A stretch of DNA of 64,000 nucleotides from positions 65,004,773-65,068,772 of the forward strand of contig OW804095.1 in the NCBI GenBank assembly GCA_942159475.1, written 5' to 3'. The notes under the pieces are model-generated. The model did not search any database. It was not told the DNA's origin and saw only the letters and a program-made list of their open reading frames with translations. This DNA is from Sthenelais limicola. Taxonomy: Eukaryota > Annelida > Polychaeta > Phyllodocida > Sigalionidae. Shown here piece by piece: positions 35,201-47,145 of this stretch; position 1 is the first letter of the stretch; each line of letters starts with the position of its first letter. The translations under genes were made by a program, and so were the position numbers.

Positions 35201-36894
35201 TAGTTACTTTACTGGTTATTGCCCCCCAGAAATATTGCAAACTTTTATTTTCAAAAATAAAAATATCAAACTTAAAATTTGGAAAAACTTTTTAGATTAT
35301 TAGACTGTTTACTATCATTCGAATTGGCTTGGTCTCATCTTTTCAAATAATGTTATCTCAATATCCATTTTTGCGATTCACTCATTTTCCTGAAACACAT
35401 CACATATACTCCATTGACCTCGGGGTGAAGTGAAAGGCCGATGACTCCTACAGTCTTTGATTTGTTTTTCATGCGAATAATTTTTTTGCAGACACAATGG
35501 ATGTCAAAGGTAATATCTTTTTCACGACAGAGCACAGCCTGCCTTCATCAAGTTCTCTTCTGCCTTCAGGATATTGGGCATCTTCTTTGATACGAATACA
35601 TTTTTTACATTTACCACACGTTCTGAACCAGTCCCTTTCCTGATCAAACCCAGGAAAAACTGACGCACAGGGAAGACATGATAACATCACCTGACAGATA
35701 GTAACTTTTCAGACAACTGTAGGGGTCCAGGTACCTTGTTATTTCGTGTGAACCTCTCTGTGGCTTTTAACATTTTGATCAGAGGAAATGATAAAGGATA
35801 GTGCTGAATGGTTTTAGTTACTTCGAAGTCCCTACATGCTGCCCAAAGTTAATTAAATTTGAACTATACTTCTGATATGGATTTTAACCAATGCGAGGAA
35901 AAGCCCGGGCTTTCCAGAGAAATCGAATTAATAACAGTCAAAAGTCTGAATCATATCAAAAGGTGGCTCTGTAATTTCCGCCTGACTGGTTAGGCAAATG
36001 TTGGTGTGAGAATTATCCATGTAGACTTACCAATGAGACACAATTATACCTATGGCGAAATCATATATTACCTATTTGGCGAATAGCAGTTATTGAAGAG
36101 AACGGCAGGATCAGGTTTTTTATTCGCCACGTTGATATGCAGGAACGCTATATGATCTTCACGACTGTCTACTTATCGTTACCCATTAGTGGTTGTAGAA
36201 ATAAACTGATATGTTGCATGTACTAATGGATATGGCCGTATCAGAATTGATGTGAAAGTTAGGCCCTAAGTTTATATTACTTGGTCCGTACTTACTAGTG
36301 CACACAAATTGACATTATATTCACCATCACACCATCACACATAGGACATCGATCAAAGTCGTAATTTTGTTTTTCTATAATGCAAAGCGTGGTGATGTTT
36401 ACACGTTTTAACGTTTGAATAGTCTTTTGATCGCGATATCTTTATCGAATGGAATTATTTTAAGTGCCAAAGAAACAAAGACCATGAGGAAAAAGTGCGT
36501 TGTGGAACATTCAGTCAACCGCTCAGGTGTATTTAAATCGATATCGAAAAAGATTTCCTCAGGTAAGCAAGGCAAGGTTTTGGCAGAGCTGATATCGTCA
36601 ACAAATAACTGAACGGTGATGTTGGAATATTGTTTTCAATGATGATGTCGTCAACGATCCTAGGCAGTGGCAACATACCATTCAATCTATGTTACAAGGT
36701 TGGCCTCGCTTCATAGAGAACACATTATGGTGATGGGCCCTTTTTTTTTTTTAAACGAACTTTATTCAGGTTGATAAATTTGGCATATGCCAACTCGTTA
36801 ATGTGGCTCGGGATACTCCCGGTATTCCACCACACCCTGAAATCTGAAATGTCTTTATTATAATTAATAAGTGTGTGTGTCAAAACATTTTATG
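35201..36894. other. Non-coding stretch
   Basis: No gene supported. A poly-T tract lies near 36741-36752. Confidence 0.5.
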
Positions 36895-36944
36895 ATAGGA
36901 TGTAACGAGGTTGGTTTCTGACTTACTGTACACAATGGTCACGA

Positions 36945-37011
36945 GTTTTTTTCGGCTAGGGATTTCACGAGAAGCCGCAGGCTTTGAGTGAAATCCCTGG
37001 TCGAAAAAAAC
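36945..37011. repeat. Internal hairpin, 24-bp arms
   Basis: GTTTTTTTCGGCTAGGGATTTCAC pairs with GTGAAATCCCTGGTCGAAAAAAAC at 22 of 24 positions across a 19-nt loop. It sits just inside the left terminal repeat of the surrounding element. Confidence 0.8.
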
Positions 37012-37032
37012 GAGTTGATAGGTATGAAGACA

Positions 37033-37187
37033 AGAGAAGTCGTAGTTGATGATTCTGTAGTTTATTGTAGAATGAAGTGTAGTAAGGTATGCTTACTGAA
37101 CATGGGTACAGAGAAGTCGTAGTTGATGATTCTGTAGTTTATTGTAGAATGAAGTGTAGTAAGGTATGCTTACTGAACATGGGTACA
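37033..37187. repeat. Perfect 77-bp tandem duplication
   Basis: The unit beginning AGAGAAGTCGTAGTTGATG and ending ACTGAACATGGGTAC occurs twice in a row (37033-37109 and 37110-37186) without a mismatch. A recent slippage or unequal-exchange event, or an assembly artefact. Confidence 0.92.
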
Positions 37188-37576
37188 TGTGAACTATATA
37201 TACTGTTGCATGCAAGCAACGTTCTAGCAACGTTTAGAATGTTCTAGTTGGATCCAGGTCTATCATGTGGATCTTTCCAGAGGGAAGATCCATGTGGTAG
37301 ATGATGGAATGATCCAGAAGGATCCTGATCATTGATGATGCAATGTACATGAAGGTTCTAGACCATGGTAGAAGTACCAGTCAACATAAGGTTGACATCA
37401 TGTATATTAAAGAATTAATTAAACCGTTACCTTTATTATCATTATAATCATTAGTTATTCATAATCATAAATCATATTAATTAAGGTTATGCCTTGTTAC
37501 ATAATCATACAAGGCCGGATATGACAGAGTGGCCATCGTGTACAGTAAGTCAGAAACTAACCGAGTTACATCCTAT

Positions 37577-38020
37577 TTTTATACCACGATCTCATGTTGT
37601 AAAATAAATGAATAAACAAACTATTTATTTACCTCGCTTCTCTCCAATGTTCCGCCATATTGATTTATGCCAAATCACTAAACAAGCGTATAACTGATTG
37701 GCTGATCAACAACAGCACGGTAGCATATGACGTCACAAATGGGCGTAAAAAAGGGTAATATTTTCACGTGTGGATCCATTCAACAAAACACAATAGCAGG
37801 TATCCACTCATTTGCAGCGTGTACAACCCCCGATCGTGGTATAATTAACATAATCTCATTGTACAATCGGTTGAATGATTAGAATGATGATGATGAGGTT
37901 GGGGGGAAGGGGGGGGGGAGGGGGGTTAATAATTTTTCATTAGAATGTAGGTTGGGTACTTTCAATGGTCGTAGTTCCTATACATGGGACAGAGTACAGT
38001 AGGAGAGCTTAGTCTTAGTC
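37577..38020. other. Non-coding stretch with short inverted pair
   Basis: TATACCACGATC (37580-37591) is mirrored by GATCGTGGTATA (37832-37843), 264 bp end to end, possibly a nested element abutting the 682-bp one. A G-rich tract lies at about 37900-37925. Confidence 0.45.
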
Positions 38021-38512
38021 CTAGAAATTGGGTATAACAATCAATTTGTTCAGTATATCTCTTTTTAGAGCTGCTTTGAAATTGTCGGTTGACTGGATCG
38101 TTTTGTATTTCCTATGTAGGTTATTCCACCAGAGGATACCAGAATAGCTTAGTGATTTTTGATAAGATGACATAATTGGCCTATTCACTTCAAAGTTCAA
38201 CTCTCTATCTTCTCTGAAATGATATATACCGTCGACCTTTCTCTTTTCAATCCAATTAACTCTCGGATAATGCAGTTGTTTGTGGTAGAATTTCATCGAG
38301 TTGAAAAAGATGCGTTCCTTAACTGTCATGGTTTTTGTTTGATAGTGCAAGTCTGTGGCACTGTGCCATCTGGGTTTCCTTTTGGCAAATCGTAACGACT
38401 TATTTTGTAAAATTTGTAACTTATCCAAAGTAGCCTTGGAGCAGTTTAGATAACATGTGTTCCCATAATCCAGATAGCTAATTGCAATATATAATTTAGC
38501 TACATCTTCTCA
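38021..38512 (-). pseudogene. LINE RT C-terminal fragment
   Basis: Minus-strand open frame from about 38512 to the stop at 38021. It starts in KLYIAISYLDYGNTCY, followed by KLQILQNKSLRFAKRK, which matches the post-RT domain of Jockey/CR1-like LINEs (conserved L-Q-x-x-Q-N-K-x-L-R). The rest (HKQLHYPRVNWIEKRK, LWWNNLHRKYK) is typical of the family's C-terminal tail. The RT core is absent: the element is severely 5'-truncated, about 160 residues remaining. It is a different family from the copies at 25.5-27.2 and 33-35 kb. Confidence 0.82.
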
Positions 38513-40530
38513 GGATTAGCATATTTCAAATAGATTTGTATATTATTACATTTCAGCTCATGGAAACAAAGTTTGTACTGTTAAATGGTTAATAATATTA
38601 CGTTAAATTACTCGAGTGGAACTATTTTTTCCGATCATCTTAATCAAGATTAAACGTTTAATTCACTTGACTATGCATTTTAACGCGCACTTAAGTCCTT
38701 ACGCACACTTAAATAAAGTCTTCACAATGGTATTAAATTACTTAGTTACTGTCATTCGTAAGTCAAATTACTGTGAATAACATAGAAGGAGTAATTTAGG
38801 GAGGAGCAGGGGGAACAATTGCAATGGAAGTCATTCGAGGTCTGCATCAAAGAACTTTTTCTATTTCAATTCTGGCAAAGTAATAACACTTACAGGAGAC
38901 GTATACGAGTTTTCGCAGTTGTTTTCATGCGCTGTTGACATGTAATCGTATATAGAATTATGGATTTTGAAGAGGAACGCGCCACTTTTGCCCCTCTCAA
39001 TAGGATCTTAAGGCTGATAAAGGAATCCAACCCTTGATGAACAAGGCTGGGTCCGAAATTACTGTTCAACAAACAGTTTAGAATTCTCAAGAAAATACAA
39101 TGTCAAAAGGGTGTTCTTTCTCTCTCTCCCAACATATACCTTTTGTGAGGGTAAGACGAAGGCCCATAGGCGCATTAGAAGTCATATCACATTATATCTG
39201 ATTGACTAGAAATCCCTCCATTATCCTCTACTCAGAGAAACTATAGTCCCCTCGGGACTTTTATAGTTTTTGCTATCAACAAAAGTGAAGCAAACCATTT
39301 ATAAAAGCCGATTAAACAAATGTAAGAGATTTTGATTTAAAGAGTATAATGATAAAATATTCTTTCAAATATCACCTATGAAAAGTAGAAAGGTGCCGAA
39401 CAAAGTAGTACAGAGAGCGCGCAGCTAACTGGACATAAAAGCATGAATTCAACTATAGGAAAACAAAAGGAAATGCGCGATATTTTGACGGACGCAGCAA
39501 CCTCACGTACACGCCAAGGGAGAAGCTCCAGCCGTAAAAGCCATAAACTAACGAATCAACAGTTCTAAGTATTTCCCTCGATCCATCTATCTCTCTGATT
39601 TTACCATATTCAACGTTGAAACCCTTGATTATTGCAATGTTCTGTTGGGTTATGAGATCATGCAATAACAAAAGTAGTTCCCAGAAGAAAATGATTGTAA
39701 TGAGCAGAAAAACGTTAACGCTTTGCAGTACATGTATTTGTTTGGGAAAATCATTCAACCTACAAGGTAAACTAAAAAAGCTCTTGGTTTCAGCTTTCAC
39801 TACATTAAGGTCATCTATGATATACGCATTGGCGAATCATTCCATGTTCTACAAATGTTATAGAGTAAAGATTTTTTTAATTTATCACTTTTAGGGCGGG
39901 GTGGGTTTAGAATTGAAATACCGTCTCTACGCGTCTGCGGCACCGTCTCTGAGAAATTCTGTGTGAAAAGTGCTTTTTTTTACAATGTTTATTGCATACG
40001 GCGGATGATGGTTAACATGTTCGCTTCGCGGCGTAGTTTTAGTTTGTATGAACGTTAGATGCTGGTTATTGTCCTATCGGTACATGAGGTCAGATAAAAT
40101 CAGTTGGAAATCAACCAATGGTAGAATTATCAATCTAAGAGTTGAAATTGCTGCATCAGCTGTCAGATATCTTCAAATACTTGCAAGATAATGTAACTTA
40201 TTGTTCATGTTTCTTAATGATGTCCACCAAGTACTAGGCACCACGTACTAGATACTAAGTCATTTAAGAACCAAGCCTGAGCAACTTATATTTGGCAAGA
40301 TGAATAATGTATATACATTTCAATCGTATAAAGTAATAGCATTCCGAATGTAACACTCAATATTACTACTTAACGTCATATTGTATATATATTGTAATTT
40401 AAAAACATTTAAATCTGTACAAATTGTAGAGAATCATCTTCAGTCATTGATTGAAGCGATATTGTTCTCTACAAAAGAAGAATGTAATAATTATTATCGC
40501 TAGAAGGGGCTGAAACCCCACCCCCCTTAA
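38513..40530. other. Non-coding stretch
   Basis: No gene, RNA or clear repeat supported. Open frames at 39453-39894 overlap on both strands and lack motifs. Confidence 0.5.
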
Positions 40531-40940
40531 CCCATATAGACCCACCGTCCTACATGTAGGACGGCAGAACATGCTTTTTAAATATTGAAAGAAATCAAGA
40601 AATCGTTTTTTCAAAACAGAATAATATTTCTACCAGTTATGCACATAGATGGATTTTAGTATTTATAAACTTTTGAGAAATAAATAAAGATGTGTTGCCA
40701 TGGTAACATCACTGCGTCTGAAGGGCCCAAAGGCGATTTGTGGAAAGTGTCATTTTTGAAAGTTCACCCCAGGAATTAACAAATTCATACCATTCTTATT
40801 GTGATGAAACCTTTATGGGACCATAGTTTAGGGTATGATCAATGTCCCTGCCAAAAATTGAGTTCCTAAGTATTATATTCTTGGAGAAAATGGAAGAAAT
40901 ATGTGGCCGTCCTACATGTAGAACGCTGGGTCTATATGGG
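40531..40940. mobile_element. 410-bp piggyBac-like MITE
   Basis: The 35-bp ends are inverted: CCCATATAGACCCACCGTCC on the left (40531-40565) against the reverse complement on the right (40906-40940), with the palindrome CCTACATGTAGG inside each or nearly so. The left flank is TTAA and the tip is CCC, as in piggyBac elements. The right flank is TATA, a degenerate match at best. A GTTGCCATGGTAAC palindrome occurs at 40694-40707. No transposase. Confidence 0.65.
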
Positions 40941-41602
40941 TATAAAACATAATAGCATTAGCCTAAAAACGTAGACCAGCAGCCATAAGCTGCATTTGAA
41001 TGGGAACCCATTCCCACCATATAACAAGCCACATCTGATGTGTCTTATGTAAAATTACATGCATTTTCTGAATCTGAAGAGAAACTTTGCTGATAAACCC
41101 ACAATCATTGTCAAAAGGGGCCATTTCTATGGTGACTGTTGCATGAGGTATCGTTAAGTAAAAATCGTGTCCTTAAAATATCCTTAACACCTTACTGTTG
41201 CACCAGCCAATATCGTGTCACTAAATCCTGTTTCGTGTCCTTAAATGGGGGTCTTTTAACAATGTGCTTGTGAGCATGGGATATCCTAATCGTAGCGCTA
41301 AATGATTTCCGTTGTCTGCTCGTTTCTGAGCGATAATAGAGCAACTAGCGTATCGAGAATTTGAGAATGAGAATGGGAGGGCCTAGGATAGATCTCATGC
41401 AACACTAGAACATTCGTATTGTTAATATATCCTTAACGTATCCTTAATATAATGTTAAGGCTACGATATCACTAAAAAGTGGTGCAACGGGCCCCAGGTG
41501 ATTTATTTTTATTACATTTCAGCAGAAAACTGGTTTTAGTGTCCCATTGCTAGACTAGTATAAGGAATGTGACCAAACTTGGGGTCATAGATGGTAACTA
41601 TG
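40941..41602. other. Non-coding stretch with CCTTAA-rich inverted motifs
   Basis: GTTGCATGAG (41138-41147) is mirrored by CTCATGCAAC (41394-41403), and GTTGCACCA (41198-41206) by TGGTGCAAC (41480-41488). Between and around them TATCCTTAA recurs. It may be an eroded inverted-repeat element, but borders are not clear. Confidence 0.35.
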
Positions 41603-42552
41603 AGGGCTATCTGCAGACTTCGATCCAGTGAGCTTGGCCAAGGTCAAAGTCACTGGATATGACCTTCAAATACAAAAAATAGCAAAATTCTGGAATGTGA
41701 CATTACTTTTCCTCTTATGAAACTAGGGTAAAAGGGGAAAATGATAATCTTATGTATAGAAAAAACAACCAATATTAGGGGAAAGAAAACTGGCCCATGC
41801 CCAGTGTCATTGCAAAGTGTGTTGCCATGGTAACTATGACTTAGTTTAGTAACCCAGGAGTAAATATTTCCAGAGATACAGGCTAGTATATGAAATTTTG
41901 ATTTAACCAAAATTTAGTATAGAGTAGAAAGTAAGTCTAGATTACCATGGCAACACACTGTCCAATGGAACTGGGCATGTCCAATTGTCTACTTCGAGAT
42001 TATCTCTTGTACTGACACCAGACGGCGTTGGCGGTCGGAAATTGAGCTCTCGGTCAACATAACATTGCCGTAGCGTATGCATGCCGAGGATGTATACCAT
42101 CGGTAATCATTATACATGAACATCATCTTATTAAAAGCAGCTTAATCATTGAGAAAAACATTCACATTATGTTACTAGGTAGACATAATGATTCCCAAGA
42201 TGAAATTTTCATACTTCAAGCCCATTGAAGAATAGCTCCCATAGAGATTGGCCTGGCCGCGCTGCTATTATGTTGATGAAAATGGCAAAAGTACATAAGA
42301 AAACCGTTGATACGCCTTATACTAGGTGGCGCGACCGGCATTCAATTACAAGTGAATTCTTTTTTGCCTTAGTTGGTTCATATTTCAATACATTAGATTA
42401 TCATTTTTCCCTATTGCCCTATTTTCATAAGAGAAAATCAGGAGAAATTACCATGTCACATTCCAGAATTTTGCTATTTTTGTATCTCAAGGTCATATCT
42501 AATGACTTTGACCTTGGTCAAGGTCACTGACTCAGGGTCCTCAAATAGCCCT
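41603..42552. mobile_element. 950-bp nested inverted-repeat (foldback) element
   Basis: The outer arms are about 150 bp each (41603-41750 and 42395-42552) and mirror each other through AGGGCTATYTG, CCAAGGTCAAAGTCA, GATATGACCTT, ATAGCAAAATTCTGGAATGTG and AAAATGATAATCT. Both arms therefore encode the same short peptide MSHSRILLF in opposite-strand frames, which is not evidence for a gene. Inside lies a second inverted pair, 41791-41832 with 41943-41983 (CCATGCCCAGT ... GTGTTGCCATGGTA). No transposase recognised. Confidence 0.75.
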
Positions 42553-44699
42553 TACATCTGAATACGCTTCACGCAGTTCGCATCTCGCAATAGGTACACA
42601 TGGGTTTCCAGCAGTTTAACATATGTTTGTTGCCACAGAACATTATTTCGGGTTTTGGTACGTATACCAATATGTAATTAATGCCAGGAGCGGGGTGAAT
42701 GGCGAGACAAATGCAAGCCGTGCTCGATCCCATGGTATGCATAAATCCAGCCCATATAAAGTTTAATAGTTGGCAGTGGAACTGCATACTTATCTCAAAA
42801 ACAGGGTGAGCTACACGAAATGTCTTGCACAACACAATTATAATATTCCTAAATAACATTCAAAATGATGTGAAACTATAATTAATATGTTATGCTGGGA
42901 ATATATAAAATATCAAACCCAATCCGTGATGATCAATGCTGCTTGTTATGCAAGCTATAGCTTAAGCCTTAGACGCTAGATTTATGAGAAAAGGCAAATC
43001 TCAAGTAGTTGATTGTTAATGATTATCACTGGATTAGCATAAGTTTTTCTGTCGATGATTTCCATTGCATTGTCCATAGGAGATTAACAGCAGATCCCCT
43101 CAATAAATCCAACTCCACTGGAAGGGGATAACAACCCATTAATCTGAAGAGTAATTTCATTCTCTAATAACAGCATAATCTCATATAAGTAGGTGTTCAT
43201 TCAGCAGAGAGCTTATCAATGAAAACATCAAATGCACAAAGTGATCATTTGGCGAGAATTAATACGTTTCGTGCTGAATTAAATCCTTATAGAGGTCGAT
43301 CCATGTGCCAATGTTTAATTCTAACATAGTTATAATATCTTTGGTTAAAGCTGCATTCTCAGTTGTTACGACAAAAAACTTACCAAATTTACTTATAGTT
43401 TTATCATTAGGACTGAAGTTATCAATAGTGTGCTCTTGCTGTGTATATGTTTATACAACAATTCAAAGTCAAGTCGGCCTGAGAAAACGAGCGAGGGTGA
43501 GCGATAATAAGTGAAACCATAACATGAATGTGGATTTTTTTGAAGTACTGCAGAGGAAACAACAGAGAGAAATCCTCCACAGTTTGTCCTCCAAACAAGT
43601 GACCTTTATAGATGGGAAGGAAAAGAACAGAACTAGAATAGAAAATCTTTATTCTTTGATCGATGTTAATGGAGAATGTAACTTTAAGCAGCATTATTTC
43701 TTTTCCCGGAATAGACATTCGAACAATGTCAGCATGCGATGTCAGTACCTGCAGTAGGAGTCAAATAAAGACCTTTTTTAACAGTTTGTATAACATGAAA
43801 TTTGGAAAAAAAGAAATAATTACAAAATGTTACAAAGGCCGAAAATTTAAATCCACATGGAGTCTATTTATGCATGGGCTATGAAACACTGTAAATTGTT
43901 TGCAAATCCTACCGATTCAATTTATTCTAACGTTCAATTCTATAATTTTCATATTATATTCATATATTTTCTTATATAATTGATACATGTATATGAAAAG
44001 TATAGAATTGAAAGACCAGAGTTACAGCAGTTTATTTAATAACCACACTTTCCAATTTCTCTGGGAATAATTCATAGGATATCGTCAATTAGATAATTCA
44101 GTAGGTGACACACACATACATATCTGGGCGATCCACCTTACAAAGTCTATAATTATTGACGCAATGAAACTAAGTGCGTGTCAGCATTTGCAATGTAGAT
44201 TTCGTAATTGGTGAAACACTAAGGCTCTTTTAGTGGGTGTAATTCTCACCTAAAGAACACCTGCAATAGGTCCCTAGTTGTGTGATTATTCACTAGTAAT
44301 ATGAAGCCACCTAGTCACCGACTGTTTCTACTGATAAGTGACCACATTATCTGGCTTTATTTTCTCATTCTGAGCCGTTGGTACACGACACGTACTGATG
44401 TACTAGATACGGACAGATGAGCACATATCTGTTCTGAAAGCAGGATTTGACACACTACTTCAAGGAAACATAAGAGTTTGGCTGGAAGATACAGGCGATT
44501 AAGCGCATCTGTCGAATATGCCCAAAATCTATTCTGCCGATTCGCTAGCAAAGAGGGAGGCAGTTCACTGCTGTCGGACTAGCTCGGACTCGTACACCGC
44601 ATACAGTGGGTCATTAATTCACAGCCAATGCCTTTTTTCTGTCATCCAAGGAATTTTGTTTTGCTTTTCTACAGGGATAGTGGGGTCGTTTAGACGCTA
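42553..44699. other. Non-coding stretch
   Basis: No gene supported. Overlapping frames at 43305-43884 lack recognisable motifs. Confidence 0.5.
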
Positions 44700-45130
44700 G
44701 TAGGGCCATTCATAATAAATTGTATGAGTTATTTCCTTGAAAAACACACATTTTTTAACGAATCTCAGCATGGATTTCGCAAAGGTTGAATGAACATTAA
44801 GGGTGGCATATAACCATTTGGAGGATATCTGCTTTAACCTAGAAGAGAAGAAATGCTGTCTGTCTATATATTTCGATGTCAAAAAGGCTTTTAATTCGAT
44901 ATCACATGATATTTAAATACGAAAATTAGAAAACATGGGATTGGGACTAAATCTGGTGAATCTCTTGAAAGACTTCCTATGCAATCGGAAACAATACATT
45001 ACTTACAATTCTGTTAAAGCAAATAGGGGGAAGGAACATATTAGTCTTTTAATGCAGAAGATAAAAATGCATTTCATATCATAGAGATCAATCCGAGACC
45101 CATTAAATTATAAATTTCAGTGATGTTTGA
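44700..45130 (+). pseudogene. Heavily decayed LINE reverse transcriptase
   Basis: Plus-strand sequence that reads, across stops and frame changes, as RT: YFLEKHTFFNESQHGFRKG (44730-44788) corresponds to the NQHGFRxGR motif. IYFDVKKAFNSISHDI at about 44865-44912 is motif A with its aspartate. IRKLENMGLGLNLVNLLKDFL and NRKQYITYNS follow in order, and a DPLNYKF-like stretch near 45095-45120 sits where the SxLGPLLF box would be. Several in-frame stops (44789-44791, 44913-44915) make it a fossil. It has the opposite orientation to the other LINE remnants and a different sequence. Family not determined. Confidence 0.72.
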
Positions 45131-47048
45131 GTAGTTATAATACGGTATGGTGATTTATTTTCTGAGTGTAACAGGTACCCAACTCAAATGGCAGCAACAT
45201 ATTTTCAGCGAGCAATTTCTTCGGGTAAGGTGCAATTTTCACTGAATAAAGTTGAAGTGTTTGAAAATGAGAATTCATGTATCTACAAAAGAAATGAGAT
45301 CATATAACCGAACACACGCGCCAAATGTTGCAAAAGATGTGAAAGGGCTCGCTTGACCTAAAGTCGGTCTCATATTTCATCTGATTTCCAGATAAACAAG
45401 ACAAAAGCGCATTAGGAATCCCAAGCGACACATGAGCCAAATGTCATATTTGTTGGCTTAGACTTTTGCAAAATGCTCCAACTGTATATTGTTTTCGATA
45501 TTTAAGATCTGTTCAATGCAGTACCTTTCATCAATAATCAATCTATAGTTATCCCTCAAACGTGGCGGCAAAAATATCTAACTGCCGTTGAAGAAAATGT
45601 CACTCACTTCACTGTGTTTGTGACAAGGTCTAAAGCGACACATTTGAACTTTATATCCTCAGGCGTTCTATGAAAAATGGTGAATAGGACTGATGGGTCT
45701 TCATTTAGAAAGCTGCCTCATAACAATGGGGGACGCCGGTGGGGAAACATATTGGTTGCTTTCTATACATACTGCCATTGACATTGTCTTACATTATGGG
45801 ACTCTTTTGAAACTGTTTGTTTGTGAGATCTGTCAACGCCTACTATCTCTCGTGCCAGGAACTATTGATTCAAAGTCTGGCCCATGCAATTTATTCGCTG
45901 AATGCTATAAGAGTGTTGCATACATATAGGCAATAGCATAATTATTTGAAAGTGCTTTGTGGGAAGCCGACCAATGATAAAAGTGTGATTCTGATCCAGT
46001 AGCTAATAGTTGAAGTTGGAAGCACTCGCCTAATGAGGAATTTAATCTCTAAAAATAGTGGCTATTCTTTCGATATAAAAATTGATTTTCCAACGGAAGA
46101 TGACCTTCGCTTCTGGTCCATAAGGCCTTTCACAGTAGCCATTTCTGCAACCAATATTTGGTAACCCTTTCCACTCTGGGAGAATGGACCTGTGATAAGA
46201 TTTTGAGCATCACAATAAGTCAATGACGGAGCAAGTCACGGAAGGGAATGAACACAGAATTGTGGCTACTTGTACCTCCAGAGCTGGGAGAGAATCGTTC
46301 GTCATTTTCACAAGTCGTAGGTCACGGAGGACAGATCGATTGAGGCAAAACGAGCACGTTGCCAACCCGCAGTAATGGTAATGGATTTGCTTAAGGTGTC
46401 CTCTCTCAGACCTATTTTAATTTTTCCCGAAGTGAAGACCGACTCAGCAGAATATATATATCTCACGTTTCACCCTAAGTAGGCTATAGGGTTTTACTCT
46501 TTATCTGCCCTAAAATATAGACATTGCAATCCCATTTAAAATATGAATTTGACGATGTGATACACTGATTCTATGATGACATTTTAGTTTCAATTTACAC
46601 TCAAATCGATGTTTCCATGTTATTTCACTGTGTTTAGTACCGGACATGGTGGTACCATAGGCCTACATTCATTCATACCAACGACTCTCCACTTTTCCTC
46701 ATTACATGAGACACACTAAAAGCGGTGGGATTTAAATAAGCGAATCACATTGCGTAATACACCGTTAATAACATTATATCATTAAAGACAGATGTAGAAC
46801 GCCTGTTGCGCTATGCATGCACGATCGATGAGATCCCTTGACTCTACATGAAATGTAAAGGTATATTTCTGTATATTGTTTTGGAGCTGTATTTGTGTTG
46901 CTTGTAGGATGAAAAGGATCGTAGGAAACCGAAATATATAATTATATAAGTATGAAATGTAATATTGATCCATGAGCCATGATTCTGTGGTGGAAAGACC
47001 TTTTTTCGTGAAGAGAAACTACTTTCTGACTGTTAAATATATATACAG
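45131..47048. other. Non-coding stretch
   Basis: No gene supported. The first few hundred bases may be further decayed LINE sequence, but I could not align motifs. Confidence 0.45.
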
Positions 47049-47145
47049 GATAACTAACTCGTTGGTTGAAGGATTGTGAATATTGCACGAGTTGCGCAGC
47101 AACGAGTGCAATATTCACAATCCTTCAACCAACGAGTTAGTTATC
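47049..47145. mobile_element. Palindromic hairpin element, copy 2 (well preserved)
   Basis: Two 47-bp arms (47049-47095 and 47099-47145) pair almost perfectly around a 3-nt loop. The left arm begins GATAACTAACTCGTTGGTTG and the right ends CAACCAACGAGTTAGTTATC. The inner bases GCACGAGTTGC/GCAACGAGTGC give the only mismatches. TA-rich DNA flanks both sides. It is the same element as at 4911-5013. Confidence 0.88.

Larger units (their letters stand above)
36895..37576. mobile_element. 682-bp terminal-inverted-repeat element
   Basis: The ends are 48-bp inverted repeats: left ATAGGATGTAAC then TTTCTGACTTACTGTACAC (36895-36942), right the matching reverse complement (37529-37576), with about five mismatches. 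Right after the left arm is a hairpin (36945-36968 with 36988-37011), and the centre holds a 77-bp tandem duplication. There is no transposase frame. A non-autonomous DNA transposon is the simplest reading. The target duplication is unclear. Confidence 0.75.

Noticed and set aside
41650..42530. Two frames sharing MSHSRILLF, looking like a duplicated gene
   Set aside because: The shared peptide comes from mirrored arms of an inverted repeat.
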